64,000 nt of DNA from contig NJPS01000048.1 in the NCBI GenBank assembly GCA_002946415.1, positions 930,001 to 994,000 on the forward strand. The letters run 5' to 3'. A program made the translations under genes and the position numbers. The DNA comes from Rutstroemia sp. NJR-2017a BVV2. Lineage: Eukaryota > Ascomycota > Leotiomycetes > Helotiales > Rutstroemiaceae. The notes beneath the pieces are model-generated. The model worked only from the letters and a program-made list of their open reading frames with translations. It was not told the origin of the DNA and did not search any database. Position 1 is the stretch's first letter; each line of letters opens with the position of its first letter. Below are positions 12,756 to 24,927 of this stretch, in pieces.

Positions 12756-14223
12756 ATGGCAGACTCAAAAGTGCCTGAAGCAGAGGTAGTTTTACCCCCC
12801 CATGCAGGTTGTTTAAAGAGAGTAACTAACAAAACCACAGAAGTCTGCTTCTACTACGGTAAAGGCAGACATCAAGGCAGATGCTAAACCTGCTGCGAAA
12901 GTCAAACCACCAAATCCTATGTGGAAATATCTGGGATTTGGAGAAAACTTTCGACCTCGACTACCTTCAAGAAACTGGATGATTTTTCTCTCCATTACTG
13001 GAACCTTCACAGCAGCCGTGATATATGACAAAAGGGAAAAGAAGAGGGCGCAGAGAAAATGGTGCAAGTTGGTGGAGCATATTGCCAAAGAACCATTGGA
13101 CCCGCGGTCAATGCCCCGACGACTGACAGTCTTTTTGGAAGGACCGCCCACGGACGGCCTACGAGTTGCGCAAGATCATTTCAAGGAATACGTGAAGCCG
13201 GTATTGGTCGCTTCAGGTCTGGACTGGGAATTTATTCAGGGGAGGAAAGAGGGTGATATTAGGGCAGAATTGGCGGAGAAGATTCGTAACTCGAGATTAC
13301 CCGTCGAAGAGCGGGCAGACGCAGAGGATCCTATATTATCGACAAGGAGGAGAAGTGGCATTAAAGAGTTCGAGGGTCCCAGAGGTGATATTGTACTCGG
13401 ACGACATACCTGGAAAGAATATGTCAGAGGGGTACACGAAGGTTGGCTGGGACCTTTAACGGAACCTCTAAAACCTGCAGAAGAAGCACCAGACCCAGCT
13501 ACCCCAAGCCCAGCACCCGAAACTACCACAGACGCCTCTCTAGGCAACACAATACACTCCAGCACTGACGATGAATCGCCCACCGCCCCCCCAGCAGAGG
13601 ACAAACCCGCCGAGACACAGCCCGCAAAACCCACACAACCACCCCCATTCATCAGCACATCCACCTATTCCTCCGCCGTCCTCCCCCCCAACATCCCCTC
13701 CGAACTCGACCCCTCAACCGCCATCCCCTTCCCTCACATCCTCGGCTTCTTCAACACCCCTACCCGCCTCCGCCGCTTCCTCAACCGCCGTCACCTCGCC
13801 GACCAAATCGGCCGCGACACCGCCGCCATAATCCTCAGCACCTACCGCCCCTACCACGACAGCGTGCCCTCCCCAGACCCCTCATCCCCCGACCCCCTAT
13901 CCGAACAGCAGACGCTTCTCGCCCACGAAGAGAAAGACTGGCACAAATCCATCCGCAAGCGCACCGAGGTCGAGCCCGAGCGCACATGGCTGGAGCCCAT
14001 CGTCCTGGACCCGCGCATTGCGTCGCGCATGCGGAAAGCGGAGTTGAGCGCGGAGGACGAGGAGAGGGCGAGTAGGATCGTGGTTGGAGAGGAGGAGGTG
14101 GAGGGGTGGATTAAGGGGGGGTTGAGGAGTTTGGGGAGGAGGGGTTTGAGTGCGGTGGGGTTGGGGGGTGGGAAGAAGGAGCAGAAGCAGGAGGGGAGAA
14201 TAGAGGGCGAGGCTGATGAGTGA
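12756..14223 (+). CDS. TIM54: Mitochondrial inner-membrane translocase subunit Tim54
   Basis: Two exons (12756-12785 and 12841-14223) give 470 residues. The intron has a perfect-looking AGTAACTAAC branch region. After an Ala/Lys-rich N-terminus comes the PPNPMWKYLGFGENFRPRLPS block typical of Tim54, then one transmembrane segment at about residues 53-76, then the conserved soluble region (RRLTVFLEGPPTDGLRVAQ, then the GLDWEF and GDIRAELAEKIR blocks). The centre (about residues 185-250) is a Pro/Thr-rich spacer. Tim54 is part of the TIM22 complex, which inserts carrier proteins into the inner membrane. A mitochondrial carrier gene lies 5 kb downstream, though this may be coincidence. The extreme C-terminus is Gly/Lys-rich and probably flexible. 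Confidence 0.93.
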
Positions 14224-15104
14224 GTGCGGGCGTGATTGAGAGGGGAAATTGGCAAGGTTATGTATAGGCAGGTGGTGTGGTTATGTATGATTATGATACT
14301 ATCTATGTACTTGCTTGGTATAGGTGGTCAGGATATAGACGGATCAACGGGCCAGGTCATCTAAGGAAATCATATCCGGGAGGAAAGATCAGGATCAAAA
14401 GCAAAAACAGGTTGTCGAAATCTGACTTGTATATCGTGAAGAGATCGTTAGCTTGCCGTGGCTTGGCTGGGCGAGATACGAGTAGTTAGCAGCAGTGCAA
14501 TAATACCCACCTCCAAATGCAAAAGTACAAAAGCACTCATACTCATCCACTGCACTGCACTGCAAGAAACAAAACTCAGTAGTATATCTACTATTTCAGA
14601 GATCTTTTATTTCGATTCCATCGCCGACATGCTCTCTATCTATCCACCTAGCCTAGATACATACCTAGTATCCATCGATCCCTCATCCCACATCCCATCG
14701 CCATACCATCCCATCAACATCAACATCACCATCACCATCTGAAACTTTTATCTACCCATATCGTGCGTGCATCAGTCTAAACCCGACGATCCATGCATGC
14801 ATGCATACCTACTTTTTCTCCACCATCCATCCATGCATGCATGTCCTATATGTTCGAACCAAAAACAAGAAGAAGAAAAGGTAAGAATTCCATGCAGAGC
14901 TAATCGATCAATCAATGCCACTTAAACCTCTTTCTCCACATCACCATCACAACTCCATCAGGCACATACATCTCTGAGCAACAGAGAGAGAAATATTCGT
15001 AGATACCATACATTCCATTCAACATCCTCAGCTACCAGCTATGCACAAAATGTCCATTCCAGTTGTCTTCTGATTTAATTTTCTAGAAATGTAAACACGA
15101 GGAT
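14224..15104. other. Convergent 3' intergenic region with simple repeats
   Basis: This lies between the 3' ends of TIM54 and NAA15. It is rich in CATCAC/CATCAA triplet runs (about 14715-14740) and CATGCATGC runs (about 14792-14842). No gene is recognised, and the open frames of 60-95 codons are low complexity. Confidence 0.5.
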
Positions 15105-17692
15105 CTATGTCGAAGAAGCAAAGACAGTTGCATGTGGCCACTTCGACGCGGCAGCAGTTCGAAGAGATTCAGCTTCTGAGCTGTTCCATGATTTGAGGAG
15201 GTCCAGAGCTTCAGTCGCTTCCTCAACTGTGACATTTGGCAGCTCAATTACACCTGCAATGCTCTTCTCGCAATCGGCGGCCTTGTCGGGCGAAAGTAGT
15301 TTTCGTACCTTCAGAGCAGCAATTGTCCGCCTCGCACACTCCTTGTGCTTCGTGAGATATTCGTCGTTGTATTGCGTTAAGTCTGCCGACTCAGGTAGTA
15401 GTGTGAATTCCGATTTGATGACTTCTGCTGATTTTTCAGGAACCGATTCGAGTTCCGAGGCGATCGCTTGCTTGAAACGGATCTTTTGCTCGTGGACTTT
15501 CGAGTGTTCCGGGTCGAGAGAAGAAGCGGCCAAGAGGCATTTTAACGCGAGGAGGTACTTCTCTATAAGACTGATTAGCAATATCTCACTAGAGGAACTC
15601 TGGCACTTACTTCTGCGCATGTACACCTCAAATCCGAGCGCCTGGGCCTCGATGTTATTCGGGCTGAACTGAAGCAAAGGTGTAAGGAACTTCATGGCGT
15701 CAGTCAGGGGCTCTGTAGTCGCAGCCAGCTTCTCGCCGTTAGGATCATCGTCTTTCTTCTTGAGCTCCCCTTCAGCATCTTTGACCGGCTTGTTCGGTTC
15801 GTTCTTCTTAGCAGCGGCCTCCCTCTCAGCCTTTTGAGCTTCCTTCCGCGCTTTTTTGGCCGCTTTCTTACGCTCGGCTTCATCCTCTCCGTTTGCGTCA
15901 GAATTCCCATTAACACCATTTGAGGATGGCTTGTCGTGCATGGCTAGGTATAACTTGACTGCAGAAAGGGCTGCTCGGCTGTAGAACGGATGCTCTCGTA
16001 TCTTATCCTCCCATCTCATCATATCTACATATGCCCGTATTTGACCTTTGCGCAATGAGAACGAGTGGAAGTCGAATTGATCTTCCTGCCAGACATCGAA
16101 AATGTTATGGATAGCCGTGAAACGCTTCAGGGCCAGGCCATTCTTCCCTTGGCGTGCATAAGCCTCTCCATCTTCTGCCAAAAACCACATGCACTGCATG
16201 TCATGGAGATCGGCTAATGGGCCCCCAACCGTCTCGGCTCGAGTGAACATTCCTAAAGTTTTCAAGGCATTTTCGTTCTCATTATTTCTCAATTGATACT
16301 TAGCAGCCTTAGTATTTATATGACGGTCCCTGGTGTCAAGACTTCGAGCATGTTCCATTGTTTCGGCAGCCTTCTGCGTGTTGCCATAATGCTTCCAGAT
16401 GCGTGCCTTGGTCATATGGAAGTCCACGCTCTTAGGTTCTAATTCAATAGCCTGGTCAATGTACTCCATGGCCTTTTCTAGATCCCGGCTAAGGTAGTAG
16501 TTGTAGTGTTGCGCAAGGAAATAGTAGGCTGCAGAGTTGCCTTTAGATGTGTCGCCATTCCTCTTTGGCTCTGTATTGCTTTCGCTCTTTCCACTCTCAA
16601 TATATTCCTGAACGACTGCTGGTAGAATTTCTTTCTTAGATGCATCAGCGTACAGGTGCTTAAGATTTGCGAACGTAGATGGGACCCCTTTGTCCAACAT
16701 GTGGTGGATGTATTTCTCCGCAACCTCCCTAAAGTCGTCACCCTCTAGGAAATCCAAAGGTAATCGACGGGCAGCATCGCAACGTGGGTATTTGGCGGCA
16801 TATTCGTCGTAGACTGCTTTTCGAGCCTTGAGATCTTTCGGGTCGATATCCATAGCTCCAACTAATGCATCATAGTATGTCTTGTATTCTGAGTTGCGGT
16901 CGATGAGTGCGCGGTATGCCTTTGCAGCTTCATCCTTCCTTCCCAACTCGTACAAATATTTTGCCCGCAGTTCCATTACAGCCAACCTGTCTAAATTGTG
17001 CTTTGCGTCCGAGTCGAGATGTTCTAGAGCCCTTTTAATGTCACCCTGCTCCGCAATCAACGAGTTCTTGTACATAACAGCTTCGGAATTCTCGTAGTCT
17101 AGCTTCGATGGTGGATTCTTCAAGGTACCCTCGTACGTTGAGAGGACTTGCTCTGCTTCCGCTAGCTCGCCATTGAGATGATGTGCCACCGCCAATGCTG
17201 TCCAATTTTGTCGCATTGTGGACCTCGCGGTTAGCATAGCTCTGCGACTGGCAAGGTAGCCAGTATAGTCGCGCATTTGTACCTGCAGTAATGCTAAATC
17301 TCGTTGAATCTGCTGGGACTCTGGCTCTAATCTCAGGGCAAACTTATATGCTTTAATAGCTTCCTCGAAGTTTTTGACCGCGCGGTAAAGTAGTCCATAG
17401 ACATGCCAACATACATGCGATTTCATGTCGCATTGTAGAGCCACTTTCGCAAGCGCAAAGGCTTCATCAGTCTTCCCTTGTGAGTTCAATATCAATGCCT
17501 TCATAGCTATGGTGTCTCCATGCTTAGGATTCTTTTTAAGAATCTGTTCCGCAGCCTTTAAACCTAAGAAATGTGAGCAACGCTCGCCCGCAATGGTGCA
17601 CATAGCTCACCTTTTTTATATTGTTTTTCTTCATAGTTTCGGATAACTGTCCGAAAGAGGGAGGACTCTTTCGAGCTCAGAGGCTGTGGCAT
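15105..17692 (-). CDS. NAT1: N-terminal acetyltransferase A auxiliary subunit (NAA15/Nat1)
   Basis: Three exons (17692-17611, 17563-15611, 15562-15105) give 830 residues, the usual length for the ribosome-anchoring NatA subunit. The start matches the family: MPQPLSSKE, then FRTVIRNYEEKQYKKGLK. TPR-like helical pairs fill most of the chain (for example KNFEEAIKAYKFALRLEP and AMEYIDQAIELEP). A Lys/Glu-rich insertion lies at about residues 590-650 (AERKKAAKKARKEAQKAE). The NatA catalytic subunit Naa10 binds within the TPR horseshoe, and the complex acetylates nascent N-termini in the cytosol. The last intron leaves an apparently open but wrong reading through its GTAAGT donor. The spliced version restores KKYLLALKCLLAASSLDP. 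Confidence 0.95.
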
Positions 17693-18411
17693 GGCTGTTC
17701 AATTGAGTCTCAAAGAATGCTCGACACAGTGGGGAAATATATTCGTTTGGACGGTAGAGGTCTGCAAGACTTGGGGACGAGCAACGAGCTTTCTCTAGCA
17801 GTACAAATGAAGGGCGATAGAGATGAAGGAGTGAATTAAGAAGTGTTGGAGTTTCTGGGCGGTAATTCTTCCACTCTCTAGGATAATGGAGGAATAGGTG
17901 TTGGTTTGGAGGGGTCGTGTGGTAAGTCATGGCTTTAGAAGTTGTAGGTTAGTTTAACAGGGTTGGCGGGAACTTCCGCTGCTACTATTTTCATACTGTA
18001 GTGTAACTGCTAGAGAGAAGCTCACACATTTCCCAAAAGAGATGAATGAAATGAAAAGACTAGATTGGGAGATTCGTTCGATATTACGTTGCAGCAATAA
18101 ATACCACTGTCAGAATGGTGTTTGGCATGAAGAATCAAAGATCTGCTGCCCTCCAAGTTGAAAATTGCCTGCAACCTCGCTGAAAGCTGGTATACATGGC
18201 CATGATATGGGAACATAACCTCTTAACTTCTTATTTCGTCCCCCCTTGAGTGGTTGTCTATATATATACAGTAGTGTTACAGTGCTTCAAAGCTTGCCAA
18301 TATACCGGCGTATTGTCGATATCCAGTCCGTACCAAATCATACAGTTTAACGCCCGCTTCCGATCAGCTATGCAATCATGAGCACCCAAATCCGAGTGCA
18401 TTGAGCACCTA
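17693..18411. other. Intergenic region upstream of NAA15
   Basis: This is the probable NAA15 promoter and leader (right of 17692) plus the 3' flank of the MIX23-like gene. A TATATATATAC tract lies near 18259. I see no gene. Confidence 0.5.
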
Positions 18412-19048
18412 TCAAGGCTTCTCCTTCAATCTTCTCCATTCATTCAGCGCTTCTTCCCAATCCGCTGCAACACCTCCACATCTTTCCTTCACCAAACCCC
18501 AAGTCCTAGCTCTTATAATCGCCTCTACCCCTCTTTCTTGCCGCACAATTGCGGCTAGCTGTTCTGTACGCGGCTCCTTTGGAAAGAATCTGGCAGAATA
18601 AGGATCTAACCTCTCATCCACTACTCTTTCCCTTTCCCTTGCACTCTCCACCTGCCGCTGTAAAAGATCTGGATCATCCGGGTCCGGACTTGTAGCCACC
18701 GAGGCGCAATAGTTTAGAACGTCTGATCTTGCTTGCCATGAAGGGAAGAGTACAGAGTTCTTGAAGTTTTGGCATGCGGTAGGGGATATTCGCCTCGAAT
18801 GTAGCGGCCGAGGATTTCGGGTAGCGGTAGATGAGGGGTCGAAGCCTTCAGTCGAGGGGGTGACGAGCGCATTGAGATTTTGGGTAATGCTGTCATCGAT
18901 AGAGGAGCGCGATATGCGAAGGAAATCTATTCATGATTAGTATTCACTTGAAAGTCAATGTGAAGAGTGCTACTGTACCTCTCAGTGCAACTGTCGAGAA
19001 GCAGAACTGTGGAGTTAATGTCTGTGGAGCGGGTGCTGGATCCGCCAT
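18412..19048 (-). CDS. MIX23 / caffeine-induced death protein 2 family
   Basis: Two exons (19048-18979 and 18926-18412) give 194 residues. The N-terminus carries QFCFSTVALRDFLRISRSSIDDSI, matching my memory of the Cid2/CCDC58 (MIX23) family. A conserved central Cys pattern (ACQNFKNSV, then VLNYCASVA) fits the intermembrane-space members. The C-terminal part is helical and Arg/Glu-rich (RERERVVDERLDPYSARFF) and ends KEKP. Family members are small mitochondrial intermembrane-space proteins that influence protein import. The gene is head to head with the carrier at 19335, leaving 286 bp between start codons. Identification rests on remembered family sequence. Confidence 0.8.
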
Positions 19049-19334
19049 GATTTCCTTAGGAGCAGGTTTTGCCTCAGCTCGAGAGGCTTTTGACCAGAAC
19101 CAGTTCGCCAGGATGAATATAGAGATTGTATTATAGATTATGTTTGGAGCTTTGTTTGCTGGGTGGCCAAAAAGAACTGCTACTGACTGCTTGAGGCGAG
19201 CTTAGCATGAGTTTCTTCTGATTATCTTAGCGTCCGATAAAGGTCCCTTCTATGACGATGCTCTAAACCAGGGGATCCGTCTTGCTCCTACAAAATAACC
19301 TTGCAGACTTTTTGCTTCTTCACGATGGTTCCAG

Positions 19335-20618
19335 ATGTCGAATACGCATACCGATGTTCTCCTTGTAAGATTTCATATTTCTTATATTTTATGTGATGTC
19401 GCGTCGACACTACACACTTCATGGTTGTATTGGTTCAAGAATGTTTGAGCTGCCTACATATGATTGCTTTCTCACAAGTCTGAGTTGCAAAGATTGTCTT
19501 TTATGGGCATCACAAATCGCTGCGATTTTACTCTCTCTCATACCAAGGAGATCAAATAGTTCTTCAACTGACTCAATTAGGCCGGGGCATTTGCTGCCTT
19601 CACTGTAGATCTGCTTGTCTACCCGCTCGACACTCTCAAGACTCGCTTTCAAAGTCCTGACTACCACAAGATCTATTACGATGCGTCTAAGAATGCTATC
19701 AAGCGTGGGTTGCTCTTTCGAGGCCTCTATCAGGGAGTTGGCAGCGTGATTCTGATCACAATACCTTCATGTATGGTTTCTCTTCTTGACTTGGCCAATC
19801 TTCTCTAACATGTCGTAGCAGGAGCATTCTTCACTAGCTATGAAGCCTTCAAGTCTGGATTGACAAGAGCGAACCAGTCGCTGGGAAAATCGGGCGCTCC
19901 ATTAGTACCGCAAGCTTTCGTACATAGTGCCGCATCTGCAGCGGCCGAACTAGTATCATGCTTTATCCTCACCCCAGCTGAAGTATTGAAGCAGAATGCA
20001 CAAATGATACAGCAGCCTGCTCACTCTTCGAAGTCTGCAAGCTCCACCGCATTTTCACCGTCGGTCACAATGCAGGCATTGAAGCAGTTCAAAAGGCCAT
20101 CTCAATTATGGAGAGGATATACAGCATTAGCTGCTCGAAACCTACCGTTCACTGCTATGCAATTTCCTATGTTTGAGCATATGAGAGTGCGAATCCAGGA
20201 TTATAGAAAGAAGAAGGGGATCTATACTAACAGCTTGTTTGAGACCGCAATGATAACTGCTGTGAGCGCTGGTAGCGCCGGATCCTTGGCTGCTGTCGTA
20301 ACAACTCCTGTTGATGTTGTGAAAACGCGCATAATGCTTGCCGCAGCGGGAGAGGGATCAGAGGAGGAAGCAAGAAAAAAGATTGAGGAAGCCAAGAAGA
20401 AAGGACAATCTCTCGATAAACTTGCCGACAAGAAAGGGGTGACAAGGAAGAGTGGTCTTACTGTTGCACGTGAGGTGATTGCTGAAGCTGGCGTCAAGGG
20501 GCTGTTTAGGGGAGTTGTGCTGAGAGCTGCATGGACGGCATTGGGCAGCGGCCTCTATCTTGGAGTATACGAAAGTGGGAAGGTTTGGCTTGGAGATCGA
20601 AGTGATGGCAATCAATGA
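19335..20618 (+). CDS. Mitochondrial carrier family protein (SAM-carrier-like)
   Basis: Three exons (19335-19364, 19581-19770, 19819-20618) give 339 residues. Three Mitochondrial Carrier repeats are visible, with signature motifs YPLDTLKTR, TPAEVLKQN and TPVDVVKTR. The first begins almost at the start codon (AGAFAAFTVDLL). The GLYQGVGSVILITIPSSGAF region recalls the S-adenosylmethionine carriers (Pet8/SAMC), but other carriers cannot be excluded. It should span the inner membrane six times. The 30-nt first exon (MSNTHTDVLL) was chosen because only this ATG leaves a phase-0 donor matching the TTAG acceptor at 19580; an upstream ATG at 19325 leaves the wrong phase. A charged loop at residues ~245-275 precedes the third repeat's end. 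Confidence 0.85.
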
Positions 20619-21842
20619 GCTAGAGATGGCTGGTGGTGATGTGGAGATTGCTCGTTGTGAATTAGAATCTTCAATGCCACAGCAAATTGAGTTGCATAGA
20701 GACAATCCAAGATGCGGTAGAGATTAGGCTACTGGACGCCAATTCAATCAACGTCCCAGCTTTCCCAATAAAGCAGTCAAACCCTGCTGTATATTTGTTC
20801 AAGGTGCTTGGCTTTTCATTGTTGAACCATCGGGTATCGCATTTTGGGCTAGCATATCACATTGCTGGAAAATGCAAAACTTGGGCCATGCTTTGAAGGA
20901 AACCATCCCACTGGTTAGTTCGAGCTCCAAGGGTAAAGGAAAGATAACGACTGCGTCTCGCGCATGCAGGTCCGTGAGCGATTCTGCAGAGACGATCAAT
21001 GGGTATGATCAGGAGGAGCAGCAGGATTTGTGAACTACAAACAGATAAAACTTTCGAGTTGGGCATCGAAGAGTGTTCAGGAGGGAAATATCTGTGGGTA
21101 CACAAGTCGGTGAGATTCCTTAATCGTGTGTGAAGACAATCAAGGTTACTGTAATGAAACCAGAATAAAGTTCCTCGAGTCGGGACGAGTCGGTAGTCCC
21201 TTGGTTCACGTTGGTTTTTTGTGGTCTCCGTCTCGGTGTGATACTGTATATGTTGATGTGCAAACCCATCGCTACGCCGGAAGTGAGTTGATACAAGCCA
21301 TTATTTGGACCCTTAATTTTGGAGATTAAGGGGTGAGCAGTGAAGAGTTCTCCATATTACGCGATACCATGAATACCAGCCACATATTAGTTATTATTAG
21401 AGTTAGAAAAGCCTCTTGTGACGGGTAAGGCTGTGGCTAACCTTTTCCCATGAAACAATCGTAACAAAGAAAGGCGTCATCCACAATACCCGAGTATGTA
21501 CCCCAGTATGGCGCAACGTAGAAAGAATTTCGCATCATCCTGTGCCATTTAATACCTGGCTCCTAGCAAGAATGTGTTCTCCTCCTGCATGAGATATTAT
21601 TGATTGATTCACTATGTTTATGTGTGCGCACTTATTAAGTACTTCACGTTCTCCCCTTTCGTTGAGCCCTTCCTTCCTTCCCTTCTCATCCTCCACTTTG
21701 GGTATGTTGGTGCAAGATAAATCTAGCCAATACCGACGTCCTTCTGCTCTGTAGAACATCGAAATACCTACAAATCCTTTTTTTCTTCCTACTCTCCTTA
21801 TAACAACCTTACTACAGGATATATTTTTCCTTTTATTTTAGA
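20619..21842. other. Intergenic region, no gene recognised
   Basis: This 1.2-kb stretch lies between the carrier and the UPF0643 gene. The longest frames (about 60-115 codons) are mutually overlapping and unrecognised. The last 200 bases are CT-rich (CTTCCTTCCCTTCTC, TTTTTTCTTCC), as expected of a fungal core promoter for the gene at 21843. Confidence 0.5.
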
Positions 21843-22690
21843 ATGGCTGTCGTTACATCTCCTACATTACCTTTTGAAACCGTGAAACGCCATGAGCTAT
21901 CCAGAGCACTAGAATCAGCAACCAGTCTGCAGAATCCGATTCCGAGTAGCAATGTTGAGGCCATTGATCATAACAGATACTTGGTGGTTTCTCCGTACGA
22001 CGAGTTGCCCCATCTCTTGGATCTTGAGACCTTAGACACCACAAACCAACTGCTTTCGAGGGCTCTTTTAGAAATGAAGTGTTTGAGAGAAGACTATGCG
22101 ACGGCTCCCTACATAGATACTTTCAATGTGGGCTATATGAACTTATTCTTGTGCTTCGATTCTGTCCAGAAACATCTAACTGACATTTGCAGTGGCCAGA
22201 AATCATAGATACTCTCAGACAGCTGGCACGAACTTCCAACTATACATGGAAAGAGCAATCATTCTATATTGTAGCTTTCAGATCCTTGGTCCCACCTTCT
22301 ACCGTGCAAAGATACTCTGATCTTGGCGCCCTCGACAAAGCTGCACATGCTGAGGCGACAGAAAGTGGTGGATTCCTCAAGTACGTAAACAACTCTGCAA
22401 CCCATAGGAGAAGCTAACGATCGCAGATATTGGTTTGGAGTTCCCGACCAAAATGGACGGAATCTCGCAACCTGTGTCTGGCGAAGTCTTCAAGATGCGA
22501 GGATTGGAAGTGTGGGTGCTGCACATCGTGTGGCGGCTAATGCTGCTAGACACATGTATACGGAATGGAACAGTATGTCCTTCACTCAACCTTCGTCCCA
22601 TCATGCTGACCCAATGTTCTAGTTGAAAGACTTAGACTCCTCATCAAGGATGATGTAGAGGGGTGGGAGATTCAGCCATGGGTAGACTAG
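21843..22690 (+). CDS. UPF0643 family protein
   Basis: Four exons (21843-22127, 22193-22380, 22427-22572, 22623-22690) give 228 residues. The C-terminal half is diagnostic of a small fungal family (UPF0643, known from fission yeast PB2B2.08): KYWFGVPDQNGRNLATCVWR, then the AHRVAARHMYTEW region, and the ending IERLRLLIKDDVEGWEI followed by QPWVD. The fold may be acetyltransferase-like, since family members are usually described only by alignment, but no function is assigned and I infer none. The first intron uses a GTGGGC donor, weaker than its neighbours, yet splicing there is needed to keep frame into WPEIIDTLRQLAR. Confidence 0.85.
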
Positions 22691-22748
22691 AATGGTTCAG
22701 TCCCGTCAGGCTGCTTCGGTGATCATTATGCATTGTGTGGAAGGTTAC

Positions 22749-23041
22749 CTCAGGATTTGGAGGACCGGCCCTAGGGCCTCGACACTCTGCTTGCTCGCAA
22801 GCTAGATAGCTTATAATTACCTTGTAGTTAGATGTTAACTTTGTTTCCCTTTCTCAACCGGCGGAGGAGGTGGACTCTTGATCAGGGCAGCGCCCGAATC
22901 GCTTTAAGCACAGAATGCTTTCCAACTACTGCCGTATATAAACTTATATAGTACTACCTTTAGTTAGCTTAGCACGTCTCTATACCCTTCGGGAGGCGAT
23001 AGGACAGTAGGTTAGCCTACTGCCCGCCAGACGAAAATGAC

Positions 23042-23074
<33 letters not shown>

Positions 23075-23090
23075 GATTTGGAGGATCGGC
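22749..23090. mobile_element. Candidate SINE-like retroposed insertion with 21-bp direct repeats
   Basis: The 21-nt sequence CTCAGGATTTGGAGGAYCGGC occurs at 22749-22769 and again, with one mismatch, at 23070-23090. The 300 bp between them end in a perfect CT dinucleotide run directly abutting the second copy. Direct repeats flanking a body with a simple-repeat tail is the classic footprint of target-primed reverse transcription. The body has a small hairpin (23005-23022, CAGTAGG/CCTACTG) and stop codons in all frames. I could not recognise pol III A/B boxes. A chance or recombination origin is possible. Confidence 0.4.
23044..23072. repeat. (CT)n dinucleotide tract
   Basis: An uninterrupted CT run of 29 nt immediately precedes the second 21-nt direct repeat. 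It may be the 3' tail of the candidate retroposon. Confidence 0.9.
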
Positions 23091-23718
23091 GTCGGAAATT
23101 ATAGACGTATAGCATAGAAAAGCGTGTTGCTAGACGTTCGCATGCTTGATAAACAAGAATAGAATAGACAGATGAGCCTTCCTTGTGCTCAATATCACCA
23201 ACGAGTTCCTGTTCCACAGCCGCAATCTTCGATACCCTCCGACTCAAAGGTCATGGATTCAAATACTAATTCTCTTTCCTTGAAGCATGCGCCGACTAAA
23301 TGTTCGTGCGAGTGAAATGTGCTCTTTAAGATCCAGAACCTTGGATTCGTAAGGGATGTTTCCCGGCAATCGAATGTAGCATGAGCTTGTGAGAGCATTT
23401 AAATTCCAACACGCATGTCGTTAGCATTATAGCACTTGCTACTTTCGATGACATACCTATGTATGGGCTAGAAATAACTCGTGAAGTGTTCGCTCCGTTC
23501 TCCTGGATGAGAATTACGCGGGGTAGTTTTTTCCAACCCCTTCACACTAGTGCGCGAGAAAAATGCCAAGACTTCGCACACAAATCAATAGAATCATCTC
23601 CAAAAATTCCACCATTTTGCGACAAAGGACCTCTATACGCGCAACCGTTTGGATTTATATTGGATTATCCCGAAAAATTGAATTATATCGAACAGAAATT
23701 CTCGAGACATAGTTCACC

Positions 23719-24927
23719 ATGGCGGACGCCCCAAATAAAGAAGTGCCTTTGCACTCAGTACAGGTTGAAGCGCTGGTATGGAATGGGCAATTGCATCAAA
23801 TCGGAATAAGTTGACTAAAGAAGTACCTAGGTTGTTATGAAAATCGTCAAGGCCTGCGCAGCATCATACCCGACGACTGCCACTGGATCCATCGTCGGCA
23901 TGGACGTTAACGGAACTCTTCAGGTTACGAACAGTTTCCCTTTCCCCACAGCAGATATCGCAGCCTCAGATTCCCACCCAAACGACCACATGGCCGCATC
24001 AAACATTGCTGCTGCTGCACCTAGGTCAAAGGCCAACATACTGTACCAGGCGGAGATGATCAAGTATCTCAAGGAGGTAAATGTGGACGCAAACAACGTT
24101 GGATGGTACACAAGTGCCAATATGGGCAATTTCATCAACACTAGCTTGATCGAGAACCAATTCTTCTACCAGGAAAAACCCAACGAAAGAACCGTCGCAC
24201 TCGTTCACGATGTTAGTAGAAGCGCTCAAGGAGCTCTGAGTCTACGTGCTTTTAGACTATCGCCAAATTTCATGACAGCTTACAGGGAGGGCAAATTCAC
24301 GACCGAGAAGTAGGTTCAGGAGGGAACATCTGTACAGGCCTGCACTAACGAATATATAGCATGCAAAAGACGAAGCTTACATATAAAGATATATTGGTTG
24401 AACTACCGATTATTGTTCACAACTCCCATCTTTTGACCTCGTTCTTGCATCAATTACCAACCGAATTACCAAAGAAAGAACTCGACTTCCCAGCCAGTTT
24501 GTCGGACCTCACCCGAAACACACCACCCACCCCGCTCTACCCCAACTTGGAGTCTCTCGATCTCTCTATCGATCCCTATCTCGAGCGAACTTGCGATATG
24601 CTTTTAGATAGCATTGAGACTCATTACACCGAGCTTAACAACTTCCAGTACTTCCAACGACAATTGGCCCGTGAACAAGCAAAGGTCACTGCGTGGAAGA
24701 CAAAGCGTACTGCAGAGAATGCCACCAGAGCGACCCAGAAACTAGCACCATTACCTGAGGATGAGTGGGAGAGACTCTTTAAGCTCCCTACCGAACCGAG
24801 CAGATTGGAGGGTATGTTGAACGCCAGACAAGTCGAGCAATACTCTAGACAGGTGGACGGCTTCACCGCCAGCATTTCCAGTAAGATGTTTGCTGTGAAA
24901 AGCAATCTCCTGCCAGAATCGTCTTAG
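23719..24927 (+). CDS. Translation initiation factor eIF3 subunit h
   Basis: Three exons (23719-23775, 23831-24309, 24360-24927) give 367 residues, normal for eIF3h. The MPN/Mov34 domain starts at once ([18 protein letters not shown]) and continues through [20 protein letters not shown]. The JAMM metalloprotease residues are absent, as usual for eIF3h. [11 protein letters not shown] and the [13 protein letters not shown] strand are recognisable. The C-terminal half is helical. The protein acts in the cytosolic eIF3 complex that loads 40S subunits with initiation factors. The second intron (donor AAGTAGGT) must be removed; without splicing the frame ends at a TAG in the donor. Confidence 0.94.

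Larger units (their letters stand above)
22691..23718. other. Intergenic region with probable retroposed insertion
   Basis: No protein gene is recognised between the UPF0643 gene and eIF3h. About 340 bp of it (22749-23090) looks like an insertion flanked by direct repeats, listed separately. The final ~200 bases before 23719 form the eIF3h leader. Confidence 0.5.

Noticed and set aside
13571..13831. Proline/serine-rich alternative frame within TIM54
   Set aside because: It is a frame-shifted reading of the Pro/Thr-rich spacer of TIM54, which itself has family-specific conserved ends.
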